Shown here piece by piece: positions 1 through 9,284 of a stretch of DNA of 64,000 nucleotides (position 1 is its first letter; each line of letters starts with the position of its first letter). Both the position numbers and the translations under genes were made by a program. The notes under the pieces were generated by a model. The model was not told where the DNA came from. It was given only the letters and a program-made list of their open reading frames with translations, and did no database searches. The DNA is from Paenibacillus nasutitermitis (GTDB taxonomy: Bacteria; Bacillota; Bacilli; Paenibacillales; Paenibacillaceae): contig NZ_BMHP01000001.1 in assembly GCF_014641075.1 (NCBI RefSeq), positions 992,001 through 1,056,000 on the forward strand. Direction: 5' to 3'.

Positions 1-247
1 CACTGAGCACATAACCACTTAGCACAAAAAACAAACATACGGCAAATTGTCCATTATAAAATAAATTAATCGGAGAATGTCCATACCAGATATCCCATTT
101 AAAATGAGCTTGTTGCGGTCTTCCATTTAACGCTGCTGGATAAAACACTTGTATGTAGTGCGAAATAACCACGGCAAATGCCGCAAGTCCTCTGATACCA
201 TCCAAATAGAATAGTTTTTTCTCGGATGTTTCTTTAATCAATTTCAT
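1..247 (-). CDS. Acyltransferase-3 family membrane protein, 5' part only
   Basis: The minus strand reads an open frame from the ATG at 247 down to the window edge, so only about 82 N-terminal residues are present. The segment holds the hallmark start of the acyltransferase-3 family: LDGIRGLAAFAVVISH at about residues 15-30 and a second hydrophobic stretch ending FFVLSGYVLS near residue 80. The His in the first membrane segment is the conserved residue of the family. These integral membrane enzymes O-acylate surface polysaccharides, lipids or peptidoglycan; the substrate cannot be told from this part. AAAGGA lies about five bases upstream of the ATG. It is divergent from the DeoR gene at 661. 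Family assignment is firm; the rest of the gene lies outside the window. Confidence 0.85.
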   Translation of the reverse strand, partial: MKLIKETSEKKLFYLDGIRGLAAFAVVISHYIQVFYPAALNGRPQQAHFKWDIWYGHSPINLFYNGQFAVCLFFVLSGYVLS

Positions 248-660
248 TTTTTCCTTTCTTTCTTGAATAAAACTATTATAACATGCGGCGAGCATGATAA
301 AACGCATATCGTTAACCCTTTTATTCTTTTAAATACCAATTTATACCACATAATAATGATGGTTAATTAGATATATTCTTGTATGTTTAGGTTGGAGCCT
401 TAACAATACTGCGGATCAAATCAATCTCATTTTGAAGGCATATCGAAAGGTAAAAGAAATTAATTGACAAGATAAAACAAATATAATAGTATGAAACGAA
501 ACAATAAAGAAACATAAAGAGTAACCATTTGAATGAAGAAAAGATGCTATCGGATAGTTAAAGTGAATATTGCCGCACATTCCCTGACACAATTTTCGGT
601 TATGAGTTGATCCGTAATGAAACGCTAGCCAAATGACATTTTATGATGAGGGATTTTTTT
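248..660. other. Intergenic region between divergent genes
   Basis: About 410 AT-rich bases separate the acyltransferase gene (minus) and the DeoR gene (plus). It holds the promoter candidate at 464-492 and an A-rich GAAAC-repeat stretch at about 493-515 that could be a regulator site. No convincing coding frame is seen. Confidence 0.5.
464..492 (+). promoter_or_regulatory. Sigma-A promoter candidate for the first DeoR-led operon
   Basis: TTGACA at 464-469 is followed after 17 bases by TAGTAT at 487-492. A perfect TATAAT at 482-487 is only 12 bases from the -35 and so is less likely to be used with it. GAAACGAAAC just downstream is a plausible DeoR-type operator. The block around the -35 resembles that before the aminotransferase gene (10727-10755), including TAAAAGAAA just upstream. 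Confidence 0.5.
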
Positions 661-1449
661 ATGACTGACTATCAAATTGAAGATATCGACATTGATGAGA
701 GAAGGAAGAGGATCCTGGATTTGCTCCAAAGGGAAGGAAAAGTCAGGGTCACGGACTTAAGTAAAATCTTTGGTATATCAGAGGTGACGATCAGGGGCGA
801 TCTTGATGGCCTTGAGGAGCAGGGGCTGCTTCAGCGAGTTCATGGAGGTGCGATCAGCACGTATAAAGGTTATTACAATATGACCTTGCATGACCGCATG
901 GAAACCAATAAAGATGAGAAAAGAAGAATTGCCGTTGAAGCTGCTTCTATGATTTCGGATGGCGATACGATCATCGTTGGTTCAGGAACAACTCCGCTTT
1001 TTGTAATGAGAGAATTAAAAAACCATAAGAATCTTATTATTATTACGAATTCCTTGGCTGTTGCTCATGAAGCCGGCTTTAACAGGAACATTAATGTTGT
1101 TGTTTTGCTTGGCGGTAATCTTAATTTGCAGTATCAGTTTGTATCTGGCGACGATACGATAAGCCAATTAAATAAATACAAGGCGGATAAATTAATTCTT
1201 TCATCAGATGGAGTAAGCTTCGAGTATGGGATTACAACCTATCATCACACGGAAGCGGAATTGTATAGACGGATGATTGCCAAAGTGGACATGACGATTC
1301 TGGTCGCCGATTCCATTAAAATAGGCAGAGCGAATTTTTCCCAAATCGAAACGATTGATAAAATTGATTATTTAATTACGAATAGTAATGCCAATAAAGA
1401 GGAAGTCGACGCCCTGAAAGAAAAAGGCATTGAGGTGCGTCTGGTATAG
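661..1449 (+). CDS. DeoR/GlpR family transcriptional regulator (copy 1)
   Basis: A DeoR-family sugar-phosphate-responsive repressor of 262 residues. The N-terminal winged helix-turn-helix runs over about residues 10-65 with the family signature ISEVTIRGDL, followed by a DeoRC effector domain showing the typical GDTIIVGSGTTP phosphosugar-binding loop and ITNS motif. Members usually bind a phosphorylated intermediate of the pathway they control. I chose the ATG at 661 rather than 643 because GAGGGA lies seven bases upstream and the paralogue at 12379 starts at the equivalent residue. It leads a run of catabolic genes with 35 bases to the kinase gene, so it probably controls them. It is closely similar along its whole length to the second DeoR protein at 12379-13167. 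Confidence 0.9.
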   Translation: MTDYQIEDIDIDERRKRILDLLQREGKVRVTDLSKIFGISEVTIRGDLDGLEEQGLLQRVHGGAISTYKGYYNMTLHDRMETNKDEKRRIAVEAASMISDGDTIIVGSGTTPLFVMRELKNHKNLIIITNSLAVAHEAGFNRNINVVVLLGGNLNLQYQFVSGDDTISQLNKYKADKLILSSDGVSFEYGITTYHHTEAELYRRMIAKVDMTILVADSIKIGRANFSQIETIDKIDYLITNSNANKEEVDALKEKGIEVRLV

Positions 1450-1484
1450 CGCATCTATCTTGATAGCAAGGAAGGAGTATTCGG

Positions 1485-2951
1485 ATGTCGGGTGAAGAAG
1501 TTATTCAACGATTTAATGGAGGACTTGACTATTTAATAGGCCTTGACATCGGAACATCTGCTGTAAAAGGGGTGTTAATGTCTACGGATGGTCTGATTGT
1601 TTCCAAAGAGAGGAAGGAAACCGAATATCAGTCGTTTGCAGGCGGATGGATTCAGTTCGACGTTGATCAATTATACCGTATAACCGTGGATGTCATTCGC
1701 AGACTGACAACTGTTTTGCCGGAAGGAGCATCAGTGGCAGCGCTCAGTATCGCTTCAGCAAGCGGGAATACCGTGCTGGTGGACGATCGAGGCGAGCCTA
1801 TGATTCCAGCTTTCAGCTGGATGGATACGCGTGCTACGAATGAGATGCAAACGGTGTTCGGGACATTAAAGGCTGATGATGTACATGAATTAACAGGGTG
1901 GCCCTTGCTCAATATGTTCCCTCTGGCTCATCTATCATGGCTCAAATGTCACAGACCCGAATTTCTGGATCATTCCTCCAAAATTTGCATGAGCACAGAG
2001 TATATTAATTTTAAATTAACGGGAAAGTGGGGGATTGATAACTCTACGGCCACTACTTTTTATTTACTGGATCAGGAAAAAGGAGAATGGCATCAACCCT
2101 TCCTGCAGCAGCTGGGTATTACCGGTGAGAAGCTTCCTCCCATCCATGCACCGGGAACGGTTCTGGGAACGATCACATCAAATGCGGCTTTAAAGACGGG
2201 ACTTCCGCCTGGAACGCCTGTTGTTCTGGGCTCATTTGATCATCCTTGTGCAGCGAGGGGGTCAGGTGTGCTGGATGAAGGACAGCTCTTGATTTCCTGC
2301 GGGACTTCATGGGTAGGTTTCTCGCCAGTGAAAGAACGCCAGAAAGCGCTGAGGCAAAAGATGCTGGTGGATCCTTTTCTCCATCCTGCGGGCGCTTGGG
2401 GCTCCATGTTCTCACTTCCGGCAATTTCGGCTTCGGTGGACAAATATATAGGTACATATATTTCCGCCGGGCCTGATCGATATCTGGCGTTTGATAAGCT
2501 TGCCGGATCTGCTCTTCCCGGTGCTGGAGGGTTAATCATAAATCCAATGCAGGAGCCTGGAAACGCAAGTCTTGCAGGGTATGCAAAAGCAGATATAGCA
2601 AGAGCCTTGATGGAAGGAACGGTTTATCTCTTTAACATGCAGCTGGAAAAACTGGAGCATGCGGGGATACCATTTTCATCTGTAGCCATGGTTGGTGGTC
2701 CATCTGAGAGCTCCAATTGGCCGCAGATCGTATCGGATGTGCTGGGCATGGAGGTCAGCGCCATTAATGGAGCAAGCGCTGGAAGCGTCGGAGCCGCTAT
2801 GCTGGCAGGTATAGGAGTGGGTGTATATCTGAACGAAAGGGATGCTTTTCAAAAGTTGGCATTTTCAAAACAAGTCCTGACGCCAGATGAAGCCGCACAG
2901 AAGCTACATAAGGATCAGTACCGGGAGTTTTACAAGCAGACCCATTCATAA
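1485..2951 (+). CDS. FGGY-family carbohydrate kinase (xylulokinase-like)
   Basis: An ATP-dependent sugar kinase of 488 residues, the usual length of the FGGY family. The N-terminal actin-like fold begins with the phosphate loop GLDIGTSAVKG near residue 18; the likely catalytic base is Asp252 in SFDHPCAARGSG; the C-terminal domain carries the adenosine-binding GGPSESSNWPQ segment near residue 405. FGGY kinases phosphorylate pentuloses, hexuloses, glycerol, erythritol-type polyols or related acids; the specificity cannot be read here. AAGGAG precedes the ATG. It lies between the DeoR regulator and an amidohydrolase, followed by an isomerase-like gene, which suggests it phosphorylates the ketose or acid formed by the neighbours. 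The phosphorylated product is a candidate effector of the DeoR proteins. Confidence 0.88.
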   Translation: MSGEEVIQRFNGGLDYLIGLDIGTSAVKGVLMSTDGLIVSKERKETEYQSFAGGWIQFDVDQLYRITVDVIRRLTTVLPEGASVAALSIASASGNTVLVDDRGEPMIPAFSWMDTRATNEMQTVFGTLKADDVHELTGWPLLNMFPLAHLSWLKCHRPEFLDHSSKICMSTEYINFKLTGKWGIDNSTATTFYLLDQEKGEWHQPFLQQLGITGEKLPPIHAPGTVLGTITSNAALKTGLPPGTPVVLGSFDHPCAARGSGVLDEGQLLISCGTSWVGFSPVKERQKALRQKMLVDPFLHPAGAWGSMFSLPAISASVDKYIGTYISAGPDRYLAFDKLAGSALPGAGGLIINPMQEPGNASLAGYAKADIARALMEGTVYLFNMQLEKLEHAGIPFSSVAMVGGPSESSNWPQIVSDVLGMEVSAINGASAGSVGAAMLAGIGVGVYLNERDAFQKLAFSKQVLTPDEAAQKLHKDQYREFYKQTHS

Positions 2952-2969
2952 TGTTGGAGGTTATTCGAT

Positions 2970-4022
2970 ATGGCATTGTTTGAGATTAAAGACGTAGACA
3001 AGATCTTCTATGAAGAGAAGTTGAGGGATTTTTTACCGGAGCGAATGATTGATATCCATACCCATGTTTGGCTTGACAGCTTCAGAATTCATGCCGCAAA
3101 TGCACCGGTGAGGGCAGTTAGATGGCCATCCCTGGTTGCAAAAGACAACTCAGTGGAAGATTTATTCGAGACATTTAATCTGATGTTTCCAGGAAAAGAA
3201 GTTACTCCGCTGCTCTTCTCGCAAGTAAGTCTTGTATATGACGTTGAGGCGGGCAACGACTACGTAAAAGAATGTGCCGCCAAATACAAGCTGCCATCCC
3301 TGATGGTGACCAGGCCTGAACTGAGCGCTTCAGAATTTGAAGAGGGAATCGAAAGAGGCGGCTTCCTGGGATGCAAAGTATATTTGAATTTCGCGAAACC
3401 TTATATTCCTGAAAAGGAGATTCGCATTTATGATTTTCTGCCTCCTCATCATCTGGAGATCCTGAATAAACGCGGTTGGATGGCGATGCTGCATATACCG
3501 AGAGACGGCCGGTTAAAGGATCCGGTTAATTTGGCGCAAATGCTGGAAATTGAAAAGAAATATCCTTCGCTTAAGCTGATTATTGCCCATGTAGGAAGAG
3601 CTTATTGCCCTGAGGACGTAGGAAACGCTTTCGAGATCCTTGCGGAAACTAAAAATATGGTTTTTGATTTCAGCGCGAATACGAACACCTATGTATTTGA
3701 GCAGTTGATTAAGGCAGTAGGGCCCAAAAGGATTTTGTTCGGCAGCGATTTGCCCATTCTTAGAATGAGAACGAGACGGATTTGCGAGAATGGAAACTAT
3801 GTCAATTTAATTCCAAAAGGATTATATGGGGATGTGTCAGGCGATATCCACATGCGCGAGGTTGAAGGCGAAGAGGCAGAAAAGTTAACCTTTTTCATGT
3901 ATGAGGAGATTGATGCCTTCCGGCTTGCTGCCGAGTCGCAAGGATTAAATAAATCCCATATCGAGGATATTTTTTATAACAACGCCAAAACAATAATCGA
4001 TCTTATCGAGGAGAGACGTTAA
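2970..4022 (+). CDS. Amidohydrolase-2 family metal-dependent hydrolase
   Basis: A TIM-barrel amidohydrolase of 350 residues (Amidohydro_2/COG2159 type). Visible metal-site motifs in order are DIHTHVW near residue 28, MLHIPR near 176, IAHVGRAYCP near 207 and FGSDLP near 260. The family includes sugar-acid lactonases and decarboxylases, so a lactonase or hydrolase step in sugar catabolism is likely; the exact reaction is not known. The gene starts 18 bases after the kinase and its stop codon shares one base with the next start, so it is translationally coupled in the operon. It looks intact and cytoplasmic. Family confidence is high, substrate unknown. Confidence 0.8.
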   Translation: MALFEIKDVDKIFYEEKLRDFLPERMIDIHTHVWLDSFRIHAANAPVRAVRWPSLVAKDNSVEDLFETFNLMFPGKEVTPLLFSQVSLVYDVEAGNDYVKECAAKYKLPSLMVTRPELSASEFEEGIERGGFLGCKVYLNFAKPYIPEKEIRIYDFLPPHHLEILNKRGWMAMLHIPRDGRLKDPVNLAQMLEIEKKYPSLKLIIAHVGRAYCPEDVGNAFEILAETKNMVFDFSANTNTYVFEQLIKAVGPKRILFGSDLPILRMRTRRICENGNYVNLIPKGLYGDVSGDIHMREVEGEEAEKLTFFMYEEIDAFRLAAESQGLNKSHIEDIFYNNAKTIIDLIEERR

Positions 4023-5413
4023 TGGAGAATCTTAAAATTGGCCTCTTGCCGCTGTATCTCAAACTATATGATGATACTTCGCCTAAATTAAGAGAACGAA
4101 TAGACTCTTTTCATCATACAATTGCCGGCGAGCTTGGGAAAAGAGGGCTGGAAGTTGTATCTACTCCGGTATGCCGGATCAAAGCGGAGTTTGAGCAGGC
4201 CATTCGGACCTTTGAAGAAGAGGAAGTGGATGCGGTTGTAACGCTGCATTTGGCATACTCGCCGTCTCTTGAAGCTTCAAGTGTCCTGGCTGCGACTGAC
4301 CTTCCGTTGGTCATACTGGATACGACGCCAACATTCCATTTCAATCCAGGGCAGCATCCCGATGAAATCATGTTTAACCATGGCATACATGGTGTTCAGG
4401 ACATGTGCAATCTGTTGATAAGAAACGGGAAAGCGTTTCTAATTGAATCGGGACACTGGGCAGAGTCGGATGTTCTGGAGAGGATTGCAGATTGTGTGAA
4501 AGCTTCGCGGATAGCGGGGAAATTAAAGCAAGCCAGAGTGGGAAGGCTGGGAAACCCTTTTCAGGGTATGGGAGACTTCGCGGTACCGTCAGATGTGCTC
4601 CGTTCAACAATAGGAATTTCAACCATTCCGTTTGACCTCAATGAAAGCGGTTCACTCTTTGAGGAGGTTACAGCCGAACAGATTGACGAAGAAATCGCGA
4701 AGGACAAACAGGATTTCCATTTGGGCAGCTTTGACAATAACACTCACAGACAATCCGCAGATGCATGTCTTCGGGTAAGAAAGCTGATCGAAACAAACAA
4801 TCTGACAGCGTTTACAGTGAATTTTATGGAAGTGACCAAAGAGTCGGTTATTTCCTCCATGCCATTCCTGGAAGCCAGCAAAGCCATGAGCAGAGGAATC
4901 GGTTATGCGGGCGAAGGCGATGTGCTTACTGCGGCTTTGGTAGGAGCGCTGCTTTCGGTTTACCCTGAGACCTCGTTTACCGAAATGTTTTGCCCGGACT
5001 GGAAAAATAACCGCATTTTCTTAAGTCACATGGGTGAGATGAATTTACAAGTCACAGCCCGTAAACCTGTTCTTCAGGAAATGAATTTTCCCTATACAGA
5101 TGCGGATAATCCAGTCGTCGCGTATGGGAGATTCCGCGGAGGCAAGGCCGTTTATGTGTGTTTGGCACCAGGAAAAGACAATACCTATTCCTTAATTCTA
5201 TCCCCCATTGACATGCTTGAGGTGAACGATGAGAACTGGGTGGCGGATACGATACACGGATGGTTCAGAACCGGCCCTTCTGTGGCTGACTTCCTAGCTG
5301 CCTTCAGTAAACATGGGGGGATTCACCATGGAGCCATAGTCTATGGCGATGTGTTAAAGGTTATGGAACAATTTGGCGAAGTGATGGGCTGGAATGTTGT
5401 GAAAATCGAGTGA
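4022..5413 (+). CDS. L-fucose/L-arabinose isomerase-family protein
   Basis: A 463-residue protein resembling the L-fucose/L-arabinose isomerase superfamily. The C-terminal half has the familiar motifs GIGYAGEGDVLTAAL (about 295-310), TEMFCPDW (about 320-327) and SHMGEMN (about 337-343), whose acidic and His residues correspond to the metal ligands that interconvert aldoses and ketoses. The N-terminal Rossmann-like part is divergent from classical AraA and FucI. Its start overlaps the amidohydrolase stop by one base. Next to an FGGY kinase the simplest role is conversion of an aldose into the ketose substrate of that kinase. The particular sugar is not evident. It is the last gene before a 168-base gap carrying a cre site. 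Confidence 0.7.
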   Translation: MENLKIGLLPLYLKLYDDTSPKLRERIDSFHHTIAGELGKRGLEVVSTPVCRIKAEFEQAIRTFEEEEVDAVVTLHLAYSPSLEASSVLAATDLPLVILDTTPTFHFNPGQHPDEIMFNHGIHGVQDMCNLLIRNGKAFLIESGHWAESDVLERIADCVKASRIAGKLKQARVGRLGNPFQGMGDFAVPSDVLRSTIGISTIPFDLNESGSLFEEVTAEQIDEEIAKDKQDFHLGSFDNNTHRQSADACLRVRKLIETNNLTAFTVNFMEVTKESVISSMPFLEASKAMSRGIGYAGEGDVLTAALVGALLSVYPETSFTEMFCPDWKNNRIFLSHMGEMNLQVTARKPVLQEMNFPYTDADNPVVAYGRFRGGKAVYVCLAPGKDNTYSLILSPIDMLEVNDENWVADTIHGWFRTGPSVADFLAAFSKHGGIHHGAIVYGDVLKVMEQFGEVMGWNVVKIE

Positions 5414-5500
5414 GGTGTAAGTCACACCGCATGTGAGTACCTTGAAGACACAACGATCAAGGGGGTGATTGTTCAACTCGGAATTTCAAGCATTACGAAC

Positions 5501-5514
5501 TGAAAACGGTTTCA
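5501..5514 (+). promoter_or_regulatory. Perfect cre (CcpA) operator candidate
   Basis: TGAAAACGGTTTCA matches the catabolite-response consensus TGWAANCGNTNWCA at every position and is nearly palindromic. It lies 68 bases before the start of the solute-binding protein gene, where CcpA-HPr(Ser-P) binding would repress the transport genes when a preferred sugar is present. Confidence 0.7.
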
Positions 5515-5581
5515 AATCGACACTGGGGGATCTGCAGCACTTCAAATGGAATAGTTTTTCATTAAAGGAGGATAAACGAAG

Positions 5582-7288
5582 ATGAAGTTTTATCGTAAAG
5601 GACTTGTTTCAATCCTGGCGATCGCCATGTTAATTCTGGCAGCATGTTCAAACAATGGATCCGGCACCGCCCCGTCCTCTCCAAATCAGGGTTCCAGTAG
5701 TTCCAATAATACGAATGAAGAGTATGTCATTAAAGTCATTAGTGATAGTTCAAAAACGATTAAGCGCAGCGATGAGACGGAAATCGGAAAGGTGATTAAA
5801 GAAAAATTCAATATCGTATTTGAATATGTTTATTATACCGGAAATTATATCGATAAATTAAATTTGATGCTGGCTGCCGGAGATTATCCGGAAATCGTAT
5901 GGATGCAAGGCAATGATTCACTTGATAAATATATCAGTTCAGGCGCTCTTCTCCCATTGGACGACTACTTGCCAAACGCACCTGAATTTTCAAAACGCTA
6001 TAAAGAGCAAATTCCGCTATGGAGATTAGTTGCATCTGATGAGAAATTGTATAAATGGGAAGCCGGTGTTCCGACCAGTTTTGAAAATAATGTCGAGGTG
6101 CTGGATGTCGGGGTTCGGATCGACGCTTTGGAAAAACAAGGCTGGCCAAACCTGTTGTCAACGGATGATTATATCAAATTCTTCAAACAGTCGCTCAAAG
6201 ATTTCCCGACGACGAATGGGCAGAAAACGATTGGCATGGTTGTTCCTTTCGCAGAGCCTTGGGGAATGCAAGGAATTGGCGGAATTATGTACGAAAAAGG
6301 CGGCCGGACAGCTGGTGGCGCTGGAAACCTCGGTGTGATCTGGAACGCTGTCGACAAAAAATTCGTGGATTACATGATGGACGAGTATGTGAAGGAGAAC
6401 CTTCAATTCTTTAACCGGCTTTATATCGAAGGAATTTTGGATAAAGAATCTTTCACGGATACGATGACACAAATAAACGAGAAGCTCGCCAGCGGCAGAG
6501 CGTTGTCCCATTGGTACTTCTTTGGCGGGCAAAACCAAAGTGTGATCCAGGCGGGACATCCTGAATTGCAAATGATCAACATGCCGATCCGGAGCATGAC
6601 GCAAATGCAGCGTAACGAAAAGCGCCAAATTCGCGTTGAGGATACAAGATCCCATGAAATGTTCGGCATTACCAAAAAGGCGAAGCATCCCGACCGCATT
6701 TTCCAATTGTTAGAGTGGGCCTCATCGGATGAAGGTCAAATTCTATTGCAATCCGGTATTGAAGGAAAGCATTATACCATTGAAAATGGCAAACGTGTTC
6801 CTACGGAAGAGTTTGTCCAGGTAATTAAAAATCCGGAGTCAAGCTCGAAAGTCGGCTTCAGCCTGTTCCGCTTCCTTGGAAATGTAGGAACAAATGCTCC
6901 TGATGGCGGGCCCTATAGTATGCAGTCAGCTCCGGATATGCAAGATAAATTGACATTGACAGACGAGCAAAAAAATGCGTTTACCAAACTGGGCTGGAAA
7001 AACTCGAAAGAGTATTTCCTCGAAACGGGCGAGCCGGCTTATACGGGAATAGTAGCTTCTATTTCACTTGATTCGACTTCAGAGCTTGGCAGCCTGCAGC
7101 AGAAAATGGTCGAATTCCGTGTCAAGAATATGGCGAAGTTAATTATCGAACCGAAAAACGATGCAGAATTTGAAGACATGTATAACACGGTCATCAGTGA
7201 ATACAAAAAAATGAACCCGGAACGCGCAGTCGATAAATATAACGATCTGTATAAAGAAAAGCAAGCGCAACTTGACAAGTTGAAGTAG
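5582..7288 (+). CDS. Extracellular sugar-binding lipoprotein (LplA type)
   Basis: The substrate-binding component of an ABC importer, 568 residues, the length typical of the large LplA-type binding proteins of Paenibacillus. The first 22 residues are a lipoprotein signal: basic start, hydrophobic core, lipobox LAAC with the acylated Cys at 22, then a low-complexity Ser/Asn/Gly linker to about residue 45. The body has the type 1 extracellular solute-binding fold (YPEIVWMQGN-like segment near 100). AAAGGAGG precedes the ATG. Two permease genes follow; no ATPase gene is present, as is usual for this class, which shares a general MsmX-type ATPase. A cre site lies upstream and a strong hairpin follows, so it is probably expressed above the permeases. 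Likely ligand: an oligosaccharide or glycoside. Confidence 0.88.
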   Translation: MKFYRKGLVSILAIAMLILAACSNNGSGTAPSSPNQGSSSSNNTNEEYVIKVISDSSKTIKRSDETEIGKVIKEKFNIVFEYVYYTGNYIDKLNLMLAAGDYPEIVWMQGNDSLDKYISSGALLPLDDYLPNAPEFSKRYKEQIPLWRLVASDEKLYKWEAGVPTSFENNVEVLDVGVRIDALEKQGWPNLLSTDDYIKFFKQSLKDFPTTNGQKTIGMVVPFAEPWGMQGIGGIMYEKGGRTAGGAGNLGVIWNAVDKKFVDYMMDEYVKENLQFFNRLYIEGILDKESFTDTMTQINEKLASGRALSHWYFFGGQNQSVIQAGHPELQMINMPIRSMTQMQRNEKRQIRVEDTRSHEMFGITKKAKHPDRIFQLLEWASSDEGQILLQSGIEGKHYTIENGKRVPTEEFVQVIKNPESSSKVGFSLFRFLGNVGTNAPDGGPYSMQSAPDMQDKLTLTDEQKNAFTKLGWKNSKEYFLETGEPAYTGIVASISLDSTSELGSLQQKMVEFRVKNMAKLIIEPKNDAEFEDMYNTVISEYKKMNPERAVDKYNDLYKEKQAQLDKLK

Positions 7289-7301
7289 GCAGCAGCGTGC
7301 A

Positions 7302-7361
7302 CCGGCGGTTATTGGGTCTGCAGCTACAATAACGCGAAGCCCAATAACCGTTGGCTTTTTT
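7302..7361 (+). terminator. Intra-operon hairpin with U-tract (attenuating terminator)
   Basis: CGGTTATTGGG at 7306-7316 pairs perfectly with CCCAATAACCG at 7340-7350. The stem extends outward through two G-T and two C-G pairs and is followed by six T. It sits between the binding-protein and permease genes, where it would lower permease expression relative to the binding protein and protect the upstream mRNA. Confidence 0.8.
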
Positions 7362-7388
7362 CAAAAACTCACTTGATCGAGGTGTAGG

Positions 7389-8354
7389 ATGAAGAGCGTC
7401 CAAATGAAACTTGAACCGGCTAAATACTCTGTAAATGGAAGAGGCAAGTTATCAAGGAAACTATATAACCAACGTTATTTATTTCTTATGCTGCTGCCTG
7501 CCGTTATTCTGGTATTTGTTTTTTCTTATGTCGTCCTTTCCGGCTGGTTGATCGCCTTTATCAATTATCGTCCGGGTTTTAATATCCTGCGTTCCCCGTG
7601 GATCGGGTTTGAGCAGTTTAAAGTGTTTTTAACGCAGAGTCAGGATTACAGTTACCTTCTTAGGAATACGCTCATCATGAATATCGGCTCGTTGATTACA
7701 AATTTGTTTACGGCTTTTATTTTCGCCATTCTTCTCAACGAAGTCCGCTCGCGCCTGTTTGGTAAAATCGTGCAAACCGTTACCTTCTTTCCTTTCTTTG
7801 TTTCATGGGTCATTATTTATTCCTTGGTGAATGCCTTGTTCGCGCCCTCAACCGGAGCCATTAATGAAACGCTCGTCAATTGGGGGGTTCTGAATGAAGG
7901 TCTGAACTTACTGGGCGACAAAAGTTATTCCTGGGGAATGATGATATTGCTCGATGCCTGGAAGACATTGGGCTATAATAGTGTAATTTTTCTTGCTGCC
8001 ATTGCAGGCGTTTCTCCCGATGAATACGAAGCGGCTGAGATTGACGGTGCCAATCGTTTTCAAAAAATTGTGTATGTTTTGATACCTAACTTAATGCCCA
8101 CTGTAATCGTCTTGTTGATTCTTAATAGCGGCTGGATTTTGAACTCCAATTTTGAACAGTTCTTCCTATTTACCAATACGACTAACTGGGAAACCATGGA
8201 AGTGTTTGATATGTATGTTTATAAATTCGGTTTAAAATTGCTTAATTACCCGTATGCCACCGCAGTCGGGATCATGAAATCGATAGTCAGTTTGTTAATC
8301 CTAATAGCGGTTAATGCGATATCCAAAAAATCAACGGGGAGATCCATTATCTAA
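7389..8354 (+). CDS. Sugar ABC transporter permease (LplB type)
   Basis: An inner-membrane permease of 321 residues. After a short polar N-terminus the first membrane helix spans about residues 30-52, with five more to the C-terminus. The EAA loop that contacts the ATPase is visible as YEAAEIDGANRFQKIVYVLIP near residues 217-237, matching the LplB/YtcP class. GAGGTG lies upstream of the ATG. It pairs with the next gene to form the channel for the binding protein at 5582. It is separated from that gene by a terminator-like hairpin. Family assignment is secure; the transported sugar is not. Confidence 0.88.
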   Translation: MKSVQMKLEPAKYSVNGRGKLSRKLYNQRYLFLMLLPAVILVFVFSYVVLSGWLIAFINYRPGFNILRSPWIGFEQFKVFLTQSQDYSYLLRNTLIMNIGSLITNLFTAFIFAILLNEVRSRLFGKIVQTVTFFPFFVSWVIIYSLVNALFAPSTGAINETLVNWGVLNEGLNLLGDKSYSWGMMILLDAWKTLGYNSVIFLAAIAGVSPDEYEAAEIDGANRFQKIVYVLIPNLMPTVIVLLILNSGWILNSNFEQFFLFTNTTNWETMEVFDMYVYKFGLKLLNYPYATAVGIMKSIVSLLILIAVNAISKKSTGRSII

Positions 8355-8373
8355 TGGAACAAAGGGTGAATGT

Positions 8374-9252
8374 ATGAAAAGACGTTCAGTGAGCGGGTTA
8401 GTTTTTGATATTAGTAACCATCTGTTTTTAATTCTCGTCTTTTGCGTAATGGTTCTTCCATTCCTTTACATTATCAGTTACTCGGTTAGTAATCCCAGCT
8501 TGTTAAAGGGCGGGCTGATTCTTTTTCCGGTTGGATTCACATTCGACTCCTACAAACTTGCCTTTCAGGATCCGGCGATCATCACGGGGATTTTTATTTC
8601 TGTCGCACGGACAATCATCGGTCCGATAGTTATGCTGTTTTTCACTTCCATGGCCGGATATGTATTAACGCGCAGGGAATTGGTGGGCGCCAAATTTTTC
8701 CGTAAATATTTTGTGTTTACGATGTACGTTTCCAGTGGCCTGGTGCCCATGTATATTGCCATGAACCTCTTGCACCTGACAGGAACCTTCCTGATTTATG
8801 TGCTTCCCGGGGCGATCTCAATCTTCAATATGATATTAATTAAAACCTATATTGAAAGTGTGCCAAAAAGTCTTGAAGAAGCGGCGATTATTGATGGGGC
8901 CAATGATTTCGTGTTGTTTTTTAAAGTTATTTTCCCTGTTTGCATGCCGGTATTGGCTGCCGTGACGTTATTTACCTGTGTAAACCAGTGGAATACATTT
9001 ATCGATGCGCAAATCTATAATACGATGTACCCGAACCTGTATCCACTGCAATATGTCCTGTACAACACGCTAACCTCTGTCTCGTCTTTGGAACAGTTGC
9101 AGAGACAAGCAGCGGAATCACAGCCTTTAGCCACGCCGCAGAGTTTGAAGATGGCGATTACCGTCATCACCATACTCCCAATCGCTTGTGTGTATCCCTT
9201 ATTGCAAAAGTACTTTATGAAAGGCTTGTTAATTGGTTCAATTAAAGGATAA
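8374..9252 (+). CDS. Sugar ABC transporter permease (YtcP/LplC type)
   Basis: The second inner-membrane permease of the importer, 292 residues from the ATG at 8374, chosen over an in-frame ATG at 8314 because AAAGGGTG lies just upstream and the earlier start would overlap the previous gene. Six membrane helices are visible; the EAA loop reads LEEAAIIDGANDFVLFFKVIFP near residues 168-189. The C-terminus ends KYFMKGLLIGSIKG, the typical tail of YtcP-type permeases. It follows the LplB-type gene by 19 bases and precedes the Gfo/Idh gene by 32 bases. Confidence 0.88.
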   Translation: MKRRSVSGLVFDISNHLFLILVFCVMVLPFLYIISYSVSNPSLLKGGLILFPVGFTFDSYKLAFQDPAIITGIFISVARTIIGPIVMLFFTSMAGYVLTRRELVGAKFFRKYFVFTMYVSSGLVPMYIAMNLLHLTGTFLIYVLPGAISIFNMILIKTYIESVPKSLEEAAIIDGANDFVLFFKVIFPVCMPVLAAVTLFTCVNQWNTFIDAQIYNTMYPNLYPLQYVLYNTLTSVSSLEQLQRQAAESQPLATPQSLKMAITVITILPIACVYPLLQKYFMKGLLIGSIKG

Positions 9253-9284
9253 AAGGTATGACAATATGAGGAGGTAGAGAACGG

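Noticed and set aside
482-487. Perfect TATAAT as the -10 of the promoter at 464
   Set aside because: It is only 12 bases from TTGACA; TAGTAT at 487-492 has the correct 17-base spacing, although use of TATAAT with another -35 is possible.
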